Made by a program: the position numbers and the translations under genes | The notes under the pieces: model-generated | What the model saw: only the letters and a program-made list of their open reading frames with translations | What the model was told of the DNA's origin: nothing | Database searches by the model: none | DNA from: Marinirhabdus sp963793275 | GTDB taxonomy: Bacteria > Bacteroidota > Bacteroidia > Flavobacteriales > Flavobacteriaceae | DNA: 64,000 bases | Direction: 5' to 3' | Assembly: GCA_963793275.1 (NCBI GenBank) | Contig: CAWBZL010000003.1 | Span: forward strand, 1,364,001-1,428,000 | Shown: piece by piece, positions 53,827-60,851 of the stretch | How positions within the stretch are numbered: position 1 is the stretch's first letter | Layout: every line of letters starts with the position of its first letter

Positions 53827-54255
53827 CTATTCTTCCTCAGAAGCAGCAGCTGTTTCTTCTTCGGTTTTTTCAGAAAAATCTGTTACCCCATTTTTTTGAA
53901 GCAAATTATACCACTGCACCACTTTTTTAATGTCGCTTGGATAAACTCTATCTTCATCATAATCTGGCAGCACTTCAAAGAAAAATTCTTCCAGCTCTAC
54001 CTTTGGCACTTTATGATTAATGGTTTGCCCTCCATCCTCTTTTTCTGAAATTTTCTTAAAAACTTCACGTAGTGGCAATTCTTCAGTTAAGGTATAGATA
54101 GCTATTTCGCTTAATAAGCTCACATTATCACGGGCACCAACGCTAATTTTTTTACCGTCTATAAGTGATTCGGCTAAAAAACCATTACGGGTTTGTGTTT
54201 TTAATTTGTAAAGTCCGGGTTTACCAGAAATGGAAAGGATTTTCTCTAAGCTCAT
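53827..54255 (-). CDS. DUF5606 protein
   Basis: 142 residues, no signal peptide. The opening MSLEKILSISGKPGLYKLKTQTRNGFLAESLIDGKKISVG is a small barrel-like domain (about 1-50), followed by helices (LREVFKKISEKEDGG, ELEEFFFEVLPDYDEDRVYPSDIKKVVQWYNLL) and an acidic Glu-rich tail. This is the DUF5606 family, conserved in Bacteroidota and usually next to def. The function is unknown; conservation beside deformylase hints at a translation link. The gene follows def on the same strand. Confidence 0.85.
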   Translation of the reverse strand: MSLEKILSISGKPGLYKLKTQTRNGFLAESLIDGKKISVGARDNVSLLSEIAIYTLTEELPLREVFKKISEKEDGGQTINHKVPKVELEEFFFEVLPDYDEDRVYPSDIKKVVQWYNLLQKNGVTDFSEKTEEETAAASEEE

Positions 54256-54343
54256 AAATTTTTTTACTTCTAATTTTTAATTGTTTCGTTTACATTGCTG
54301 TGTGCTTTAGAAAACGAAGTTGCAAATATACTTTTTCAAGTGG

Positions 54344-54371
54344 GAATTCAGAATTCAGCATTCAGAATTTT
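54344..54371. repeat. Degenerate heptamer array after def
   Basis: Units gaattca, gaattca, gcattca, gaatttt occupy 28 bases. On the coding (minus) strand they read as TGAATTC-type units. The array starts 6 bases after the def stop codon. Confidence 0.65.
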
Positions 54372-54377
54372 CATAGT

Positions 54378-54968
54378 TTAACGTTTCTTTTTTGCCAATG
54401 GGAACTTCATCCTGTAGGCTGCCTCAATTTTCCCTTTTGAAATATTAGCCAGTTTTGTTTTTAACAAACGTTTTTTTAGCACCGAAAGTTTATCGGTAAA
54501 CAAAATTCCTTCAATATGATCGTATTCGTGTTGTATGATACGCGCTACAATTCCGTCGAAAGTTTCGGTATGCTTATCGAAGTTTTCGTCCTGATATTCA
54601 ATAGTGATCTTCGGTTTTCTAAAAACGTCTTCGTTAATGTTCGGGATACTTAAACAGCCTTCGTTAAACACCCATTCGTCCCCTTCTTCTTCTATAATTT
54701 TGGCGTTTATAAAAACCTTTTTGAAATTGGCGCACAGTTCGCGCTCATCTTCGGTAAGGTCTTCATCGTCTTCAAAAGGCGTGGCATCTACTATAAATAA
54801 ACGAATTGCCAGCCCTATCTGTGGTGCCGCCAACCCAATACCACGTGCGCCGTACATAGTTTCAAACATATTTTCTATAAGCGCATCCAGTTTAGGAAAA
54901 TCTTCGCTTATCGCAGTTGCTTTTTTTCTTAACACGGGATCTCCGTAAGCTACAATGGGTAAAATCAT
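54378..54968 (-). CDS. def: Peptide deformylase
   Basis: 196 residues. The three deformylase motifs are complete: motif 1 GIGLAAPQIG (about 41-50), motif 2 EGCLSIPN (about 103-110, with the metal Cys) and motif 3 IIQHEYDHIEG (about 140-150, with both His and the catalytic Glu). It removes the formyl group from new proteins. Family-typical opening MILPIVAYGDPVLRKKA. ruvX lies upstream and DUF5606 downstream on the same strand, an arrangement usual in flavobacteria. Confidence 0.96.
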   Translation of the reverse strand: MILPIVAYGDPVLRKKATAISEDFPKLDALIENMFETMYGARGIGLAAPQIGLAIRLFIVDATPFEDDEDLTEDERELCANFKKVFINAKIIEEEGDEWVFNEGCLSIPNINEDVFRKPKITIEYQDENFDKHTETFDGIVARIIQHEYDHIEGILFTDKLSVLKKRLLKTKLANISKGKIEAAYRMKFPLAKKKR

Positions 54969-55003
54969 TTTTAAATTTCTAAAATCACTTTAAGTGATAT
55001 TAT

Positions 55004-55414
55004 TTATTCGTTATATAAATATTGTTGAAGAATAATAGTAGCACTTATCTCATCGAGCAGTGCTTTGTTTCTTCTTTGTTTCTTTTTTAAGCCGCTATCT
55101 ATCATTGTCTGAAACGCCATTTTACTCGTATACCTTTCATCCACACGTTTTACGGGCATGGTGGGAAATTCTTTCGTAAATGTTTCTAAAAATTTCCTGA
55201 TTTCAGCTTCAACGTCACTTGGAGTTCCATCTTTTTGCAATGGTTGACCCACTAACACCAGTTCCACTTTTTCGTTGCTGAAATATTCTTTTAAAAAAAC
55301 AACCAAAGTAGGTGTAGCTACCGTAGTTAATCCCGAGGCTATCATTTGTAACTCGTCCGTCACGGCAATACCTGTACGTCTAGTTCCAAAATCTATAGAT
55401 AGTATGCGTGCCAT
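55004..55414 (-). CDS. ruvX: Holliday junction resolvase RuvX / YqgF
   Basis: 136 residues from ATG 55414; a TTG 12 bases upstream is also in frame but less likely. RNase H-like fold: ILSIDFGTRRTGIAVTDE carries the first acidic residue, LVLVGQPLQKDGTPSD the second region, VDERYTSKMAFQTM and LLDEISATIILQQYL the final acidic site. The family processes pre-16S rRNA ends and has been proposed as a Holliday junction resolvase. The start of the operon is here: ruvX, def, DUF5606. Upstream lies an inverted-repeat spacer. Confidence 0.92.
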   Translation of the reverse strand: MARILSIDFGTRRTGIAVTDELQMIASGLTTVATPTLVVFLKEYFSNEKVELVLVGQPLQKDGTPSDVEAEIRKFLETFTKEFPTMPVKRVDERYTSKMAFQTMIDSGLKKKQRRNKALLDEISATIILQQYLYNE

Positions 55415-55462
55415 ATTTGCGTGCAAAAATAAGGGATTTATATTAGAAAAAAGACCCGCCCG

Positions 55463-55583
55463 TACCGAAAAGGCACGTTTGTAAGGGTCGTTGTGCCGAA
55501 AGACCCCTCGCTACAGCTATCTGCTAAAAATTAGGCCCTCCTAAAAGGCAAACTGAGGCACAACGAGCTGCTAACGTTCGGTA
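55463..55583. repeat. Nested inverted-repeat element between ruvX and menE
   Basis: The outer arms taccgaa (55463-55469) and ttcggta (55577-55583) enclose inner arms tcgttgtgcc (55489-55498) and ggcacaacga (55557-55566). All four are perfectly complementary. Three gaccc/gggtc words lie in or near the left half. The G+C content is higher than in other spacers. I see no ORF. It may be a small dispersed repeat (MITE or attC-like) or the root of a folded RNA; the position directly after the menE stop also allows a read-through terminator. Confidence 0.5.
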
Positions 55584-55597
55584 GTTTATGATTTCTC

Positions 55598-56674
55598 TTA
55601 TTTGTACTTTTTCAGCACCTGCAGCACATCCCCCCTTTTTACTTTCCCTGTTTTAGTATAAACAAAACGAGAAAGACGGTATACTTTTTTAGGTTTTTCA
55701 TAAGATGCTAAAGAAGAAAATACAGTTTTAAAGTCTGGAAGATCACTATCTGTACCTTCATAGATTAAGATAACGCGTTCTCCAAGTTCTTCATCTTTTT
55801 CTGATGCAATTATAAATGGAAGTTCCATTGTATCTGAAAGTTTTAATTCGATACTTTCCGGAAATAATTTTACGCCACCACTGTTAATTACATTATCCCA
55901 CCTACCCTGCCATATAAAAGATGTAGCAGATACTAACACTACCAGATCATTAGTCACAATTATTTCTTCAGAAATTTTAGGTGCATTAATGACTAAGCAT
56001 CCTCGTTCGTCCAATGAAAACTTTACATCTGGTAAGGCGCTGTAAGAATCACTTTTGGCAAAGCCATTAATTCGTCTCACCGCAATATGAGTAATAGTTT
56101 CGGTCATCCCGTAGGTAGCAAATGCTTCTACATCAATTTTTTGCAATTGGGCTTCCAAAGTCGTGGATATTGCTCCACCGCCAATTATTAGTTTTTTTAC
56201 TTTTGGCAAAGCCTCCAGAGAGTGCGTAACCTGATAAGGAACCATGGCTACAAAATCGTAGTCGTTATCGTATTCTACCAGTGCATCTTTAGCCGGTTGC
56301 ACTACATGTAAGTCCCAGCCCAGGACCATAGCGCGAACCACCATCATTTTTCCGGCGATGAAATCGGCTGGAATACAAAGCAATGCTTTTGTACCGCTTC
56401 CTGTTTTAAAATAGGCACCGGTGGCTTTGGCACTGTTCACCATTTGCTGTTTGGTGAGTTTTATTTTTTTAGGTTTTCCTGTAGAGCCCGAAGTTTTTAC
56501 TTTAATTTCTTCGGTAAAGTCCAGCCATTTCTCTATAAATTTTGCAACACTTATTTCCTGTTCATTGCCTTCATTTAAAAGGTCGTCGGTAAAGTTTAAT
56601 ACTTCTTCCGGAGAAGAAAAATCGAGGCCGTTAAGCTTAAAGGCCGGATGAAGTGTTAGTGCCGTTGGTTTCAA
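55598..56674 (-). CDS. menE: o-Succinylbenzoate-CoA ligase (MenE-type AMP-binding enzyme)
   Basis: 358 residues, shorter than the usual acyl-CoA ligase but typical of the flavobacterial MenE. Adenylate motifs: KTSGSTGKPKKIKLTKQQM (P-loop, about 59-77), FATYGMTETITHIAVR (about 185-200), and a hinge near the final KVYRLSRFVYTKTGKVKR with the catalytic Lys. It activates o-succinylbenzoate with CoA in menaquinone synthesis. It lies with menC and menA on the same strand, separated by a CPBP protease and a UPF0173 hydrolase. The substrate is assigned through the neighbouring menC. Confidence 0.9.
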   Translation of the reverse strand: MKPTALTLHPAFKLNGLDFSSPEEVLNFTDDLLNEGNEQEISVAKFIEKWLDFTEEIKVKTSGSTGKPKKIKLTKQQMVNSAKATGAYFKTGSGTKALLCIPADFIAGKMMVVRAMVLGWDLHVVQPAKDALVEYDNDYDFVAMVPYQVTHSLEALPKVKKLIIGGGAISTTLEAQLQKIDVEAFATYGMTETITHIAVRRINGFAKSDSYSALPDVKFSLDERGCLVINAPKISEEIIVTNDLVVLVSATSFIWQGRWDNVINSGGVKLFPESIELKLSDTMELPFIIASEKDEELGERVILIYEGTDSDLPDFKTVFSSLASYEKPKKVYRLSRFVYTKTGKVKRGDVLQVLKKYK

Positions 56675-56680
56675 AATGCG

Positions 56681-57637
56681 TTAGGGTATTTCAATTTCTA
56701 CGGGTTCTTCTGGCGGAGGAGTTACTGTTCCAAAGAGTTTTTGTCCCCAACCGGTCCATTTATAACGCCAGGCCATAATCCCTAAAAATATAGGATACAT
56801 CACTATCACAGGGATGATAATATCCACCCCTGCCGAAGGTTCAGATATATCTTTTAAAATAGAATTGGTCTGGAAAACCGTCCAATCTGCGGTTACCAAC
56901 AAAGCACCAACCAGATTATTACCCGCGTGAAAACCTAAAGCGAGTTCCATCCCTTCATCCATTAACGTCATAATACCCAGTAAAAACCCCGTACCAATAT
57001 AGTACACCATAATAATAGGGCCTATTTTATCAACTTCAGGATTAAAAAAGTGTAACCCTCCAAATACTACCGATGTTACAATAAGGGGTAGCCATCTGTT
57101 TCTAAAAATAACCCCTAAACCCTGCATTAAATATCCTCTAAAAAGATATTCTTCAAAACTGGTTTGTAGCGGGATTAAAATAATGGCAATTACAGCCAGT
57201 ATTAAAAAAGGAACAGCATTAAACTGCAACACATAATCGTCTGGATTGGTATAATAATCTACTCCGGTTAGCACAATAGTTACTATGGCTATTAACCCAA
57301 AACCAAACCAGAAACGTCCCCAATCTGTCTTTTTTCTGGATGTTGTAAGCGTTCTGAAAGGTTGTTTGTGCAGGTATTTTACTACAAAGTATAAACCTAC
57401 TAAACCAACAGCAAAACCTAATAGCATAAGAAATAACGTGAGGTTGGAGTCCAGCAAGGTCATCAACTTATTCTGATCCTGCAAATCGTTTATATTACCG
57501 CCATCGCTCATAATTTTAAACATCGCAGCAAGCACAAAAGGAACAGTACCTATTTGCGATGCGATAAAAATAATGACCACTCCAATAGCATAGCGCCACC
57601 AATCGTGTAAGTAATTAAATGCTTGTTTTATGTACAT
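56681..57637 (-). CDS. CPBP-family intramembrane metalloprotease (CAAX-protease-like)
   Basis: 318 residues with about eight membrane segments. The catalytic motifs are present: FEEYLFRGYLMQGLG (E-E-x-x-x-R), VVFGGLHFFNP with a His, and LALGFHAGNNLVGA with another. This is the CPBP/Abi family, intramembrane glutamate/zinc proteases, here of unknown target. It sits between menE and menC, 6 bases upstream of menE, and is a regular passenger in flavobacterial men clusters. A role in menaquinone synthesis is not shown. Confidence 0.88.
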   Translation of the reverse strand: MYIKQAFNYLHDWWRYAIGVVIIFIASQIGTVPFVLAAMFKIMSDGGNINDLQDQNKLMTLLDSNLTLFLMLLGFAVGLVGLYFVVKYLHKQPFRTLTTSRKKTDWGRFWFGFGLIAIVTIVLTGVDYYTNPDDYVLQFNAVPFLILAVIAIILIPLQTSFEEYLFRGYLMQGLGVIFRNRWLPLIVTSVVFGGLHFFNPEVDKIGPIIMVYYIGTGFLLGIMTLMDEGMELALGFHAGNNLVGALLVTADWTVFQTNSILKDISEPSAGVDIIIPVIVMYPIFLGIMAWRYKWTGWGQKLFGTVTPPPEEPVEIEIP

Positions 57638-57800
57638 GAGGAGTGTTAATTAGTTTAATGGTTGAATAATTAATTGGTTACCTTGGTAATTGATGGAAAT
57701 TAGTTAGTTTGATTACTAAGCATGATGGTTTTTTGTTCGGTATTCATATTTCTAATTTCGTTTTTCTACTTTATATAATTAAATATTTTAAATGGGGAAT

Positions 57801-58850
57801 TTACAAAAGTTCTTTTAGATGTGCTGTATTCCAGTTTTTGTTTTTGTTGTAACGAAGGGTTCCATCGATAACCTGTAAGGGAGCTTCTATGTTATTAGTG
57901 AATAAACTACCGGTTCCTAGTCCCTGAGGAAGCGCAGTTTTCTTTATGGCTGTGTATTGTGCAATTGCGTTAAGGCCTATATTACTCTCCAATGCCGAAG
58001 TAATCCACCAATCAATTCCGTAGGTTGCTGCTACCGTTATCCAGGTATCACTACCTTTAAAACCACCCACCAGCGTAGGTTTCAAAATTATATAGTGTGG
58101 TTGTATGGTTTGCAGGAGTTTTTGTTTTTCTTCGGTAGTAAAAATACCAATCAATTCTTCGTCCAAAGCAATGGGTAACGGTGTGTCTTCACAAAGCCGC
58201 GCCATTTCCTGCCATTGCCCTTGTTTGATGGGTTGCTCTATGGAATGTAATTCTAATTCTGAAAGAATCTTCAGTTTTTCCAGTGCTTCGGAAGTAGAAA
58301 ATGCTCCATTGGCATCTACCCGAAGTTCAATTTCTGAAGGAGAAAATTGATTACGGATGCTTTTCAGTATAGAGATTTCAGTTTGAAAATCGATGGCGCC
58401 AATTTTCATTTTTATACAACTAAAACCACCTTTTAACTTTTCAGCGATCTGGTCTTTCATAAAAGCTGTGTCGCCCATCCAGACCAATCCGTTAATGGGT
58501 ATCGCATCTTTACCTCGTGAAAATTCCGAAGGAAAAATTTGAAATGAATCGTCAGCATTCAATGACTTAAAAGCGGTTTCCAACCCAATTTGTATGGCTG
58601 GAAACGCCTTTAGTTCTTTTAAAAGTATTTCCTCTCCTAACTGAATATTATCGCAAACCCATTGTAATTTTTCTTCAAAATCTGGTCTGTCATCACTGCT
58701 TAAACCTTTAAACATTCCACATTCACCTATACCCCATCTACCATCTGTTGAGAGTTTTAAAAACCAGGTCTCTTTGGTTCGCAAAATGCCGCGAGAAGTA
58801 CCTGCAGGTTGTTTAAAGTTGAGCGTATATTTTTTGAAAGTTGCTTTCAT
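57801..58850 (-). CDS. menC: o-Succinylbenzoate synthase MenC
   Basis: 349 residues of the enolase superfamily. The catalytic lysine is in SCIKMKIGAIDF (K-x-K near 160), metal ligands are in LRVDANGAF, HSIEQPIKQG and IALDEELIG, and the second lysine in YIILKPTLVGG. It dehydrates SHCHC to o-succinylbenzoate, the step before MenE. The start at MKATFKKYTLNFKQPAGTSRG is standard. A 163-base spacer with A+T-rich words separates it from the CPBP gene. Confidence 0.93.
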   Translation of the reverse strand: MKATFKKYTLNFKQPAGTSRGILRTKETWFLKLSTDGRWGIGECGMFKGLSSDDRPDFEEKLQWVCDNIQLGEEILLKELKAFPAIQIGLETAFKSLNADDSFQIFPSEFSRGKDAIPINGLVWMGDTAFMKDQIAEKLKGGFSCIKMKIGAIDFQTEISILKSIRNQFSPSEIELRVDANGAFSTSEALEKLKILSELELHSIEQPIKQGQWQEMARLCEDTPLPIALDEELIGIFTTEEKQKLLQTIQPHYIILKPTLVGGFKGSDTWITVAATYGIDWWITSALESNIGLNAIAQYTAIKKTALPQGLGTGSLFTNNIEAPLQVIDGTLRYNKNKNWNTAHLKELL

Positions 58851-58892
58851 AAAGGTTCAAAAATACAACGTAGAAACGACTAAGTGACAAAT

Positions 58893-58926
58893 AATCCCAA
58901 ATTTCAAAAACCTGAATTTTGGGATT
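58893..58926 (-). terminator. Hairpin after the UPF0173 gene
   Basis: aatcccaaa (58893-58901) pairs with tttgggatt (58918-58926). The minus-strand tail is only moderately T-rich, so termination is plausible rather than certain. The hairpin overlaps the heptamer array at 58914-58941. Confidence 0.5.
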
Positions 58927-58941
58927 TGGGAATTGAATTTT
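58914..58941. repeat. Degenerate heptamer array after the UPF0173 gene
   Basis: Units gaatttt, gggattt, gggaatt, gaatttt; in the TG-phase TGAATTT, TGGGATT, TGGGAAT, TGAATTT. It begins 10 bases after the stop codon of the gene ending at 58952. Confidence 0.6.
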
Positions 58942-58951
58942 AAAAAGTGTC

Positions 58952-59632
58952 CTATACATCGATTGATTCCCCAATATCCAGCAACATTAAATCTTTTCCT
59001 GCCTGGTCAAACTTTCTTTTGGCCTCGTCGTGATCTATTTCTATATATCCGAAGGTATCATAATGTACCCCCAGCACTTTATCACATTTAATAAAATCGC
59101 ACGCCTTAATTGCATCATCTACACCCATCGTAAAATTATCGCCTATAGGCAGAATGGCGAGGTCCAGCTTCGTATACATTGGAATTAACTTCATATCCAT
59201 AGTAAGCGCGGTATCCCCAGCAATATACACATTGGCCTGTGCTGTTTCTATAACAAAACCTCCGGGTTGCCCGCCGTAGCTTCCATCCGGAAAGGAACTG
59301 GTGTGGATAGCATTTACGTATTTCACGCGTCCAAAATCGAATTGCCACCAACCGCCGTGGTTCATTGGATGCACATCAAAACCTTTTGCTTCGTAATGGT
59401 TAGAAATCTCATAATTACTTACAATGGTAGCTCCGGTATTTTTTGCGATAGCTTCGGCATCCAGAATGTGGTCCTGGTGGGCGTGTGTGAGTAGAATGTA
59501 GTCTGCTTTCAAATCCATAATGTCAATTTTATCTTTTGAAAGGTCGTTGCCTGTGATAAAAGGATCTACGATAATGTTGAAATCGCCTATGGAAAGCGCT
59601 AGTGAGTTTTGACCGTAAAATGTAATCTTCAT
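58952..59632 (-). CDS. UPF0173 metal-dependent hydrolase (beta-lactamase fold)
   Basis: 226 residues. The metallo-beta-lactamase core is seen as ILLTHAHQDHILDAE (H-x-H-x-D-H, about 48-62), NAIHTSSFPDG (third His), VYIAGDTALTMDMKL (Asp) and VLGVHYDTFGY (final His). The family hydrolyses unknown esters or lactones. It lies between menC and menA, a common position in this group, but no activity in menaquinone synthesis is established. It is the fourth gene of the men block on this strand. Confidence 0.9.
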   Translation of the reverse strand: MKITFYGQNSLALSIGDFNIIVDPFITGNDLSKDKIDIMDLKADYILLTHAHQDHILDAEAIAKNTGATIVSNYEISNHYEAKGFDVHPMNHGGWWQFDFGRVKYVNAIHTSSFPDGSYGGQPGGFVIETAQANVYIAGDTALTMDMKLIPMYTKLDLAILPIGDNFTMGVDDAIKACDFIKCDKVLGVHYDTFGYIEIDHDEAKRKFDQAGKDLMLLDIGESIDV

Positions 59633-59852
59633 AATTTAAATGTATTTCCTTTAAAAATAAGTATCAGTATTTATATTTCTGTTAAAAAAAATAGAAATGT
59701 GTTTCTTCTGGAACCTAAATTCTTACAATGCCGATTCTTTGCTTCAGAATAATAACACAAGGTTACTTTCTTGAAGGCTTCTCTGCGCAAAAAACAGACA
59801 GTTTGAAAATGAAGTTTCGGGAAATTAATTTAACCAGAGGAATTCTAATGGT

Positions 59853-60757
59853 TTAAGCTAAGTACAATTCTACCACAAAAAACAGCACAGCAAATAAAAA
59901 TGTACTTAGCGCCACTTTCTTTAATTCGGGGTCCAACAAAGGTGGTTCGTAAGTTCTAAACACATTTATCACATTCAAAAATAACGGTATAAAAGCTACT
60001 AACGGCAGGTAATTTTGCCACGTGGTTCCTTTAAAAAAGAAATAACCCAGAGCACACAAAAATGCTATTATGATAAGTAAGGCGTGGTACAGTTTTACTG
60101 GCTTTTCTCCCAGAACGACCGCGAGCGTATTTTTATTCACTTTGGCATCTGCCAGGCGATCCCGCATATTATTGAGGTTTAAAACAGCAGCACTTAACAG
60201 ACCAATGGTAGTAGCGGGTAGAAAAATTAATTCTGAAAGTTGCTGGGTAAACAAAAAGTAGCACCCCATAACACCTACCAATCCAAAAAATAAAAAGACG
60301 AACAAATCTCCCATTGCTCTGTACCCATATGCTCTTTTCCCAACCGTGTAGGTAATAGCCGCAACAATAGCCGCAATCCCCAGATTAAAAAATAGTACCG
60401 AAAGTATAAAATTTTCATTGCCAAATGCTACAAAAATAAGAAGGCTGGCTAAAAACAAGGTGAAGAAGGTAGTCACGACCATCCCATATTTTAGCTCCTT
60501 TGCGGTTAGTAATCCGCTTTGCATTGCTCGGCGCCAGCTCTTTCTGCATTATCTGTTCCTTTTACGCCATCTCCATAATCGTTGGCAAAGTTGGACAGCA
60601 CCTGAAAGCCAAGGGTTGTGAGCAATGCCAGAATCATAATGGGCAATGAGAATAAATCGAGCTTTGCAGCGGCACCACTAGCCACCAAAATTCCCGAAAT
60701 AGAAAGCGGTAATGTACGTAAACGAGCGGCAGAAATCCAGGCGCGGACTTTAGTCAT
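59853..60757 (-). CDS. menA: 1,4-dihydroxy-2-naphthoate polyprenyltransferase MenA, broken by a frameshift
   Basis: The ATG at 60757 opens a UbiA-type enzyme (TKVRAWISAARLRTLPLSISG, NFANDYGDGVKGTDNAERAG). The frame runs off into GAEQCKADY and stops at 60506, while a second frame carries AMQSGLLTAKELKYGM and the remaining membrane segments to 59853. At the join the coding strand reads gccgagcaatgcaaagc; the family has R-A-M-Q-S-G, so loss of one gagc of a gagcgagc duplication (4 bases), or of one base, explains it. The restored protein of about 302 residues has eight membrane spans and the second Asp-rich motif NNMRDRLADAKVNK. MenA prenylates DHNA, the committed membrane step of menaquinone synthesis. 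Confidence 0.85.
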
Positions 60758-60802
60758 ATAAATAGGTTGTTTTAACAACTCCAAAAGTACACTAAAAAAG
60801 AA

Positions 60803-60827
60803 AAAGCCACCTATAAAAGGTGGCTTT
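60803..60827 (-). terminator. Terminator after the choice-of-anchor gene
   Basis: aaagccacc (60803-60811) and ggtggcttt (60819-60827) are perfectly complementary with a 7-base loop; on the minus strand a T-rich tail follows. Confidence 0.8.
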
Positions 60828-60851
60828 AAGGCTGCTAACTTAATTGAAGCA

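Noticed and set aside
55463..55583. Integron attC site
   Set aside because: The inverted arms do not match the GTTRRRY / RYYYAAC core boxes, and no integrase or gene cassette is present.
57638..57800. Heptamer-like repeat words (ttaatt, ttggtt) in the menC-CPBP spacer
   Set aside because: Spacing of the TT words is mostly 4 or 8 bases, not 7, so it does not belong with the other arrays.
59733..59855. Short plus-strand ORF of about 40 residues beside menA
   Set aside because: No family, no promoter, and it crosses the menA 3' end; chance frame in an A+T-rich spacer.
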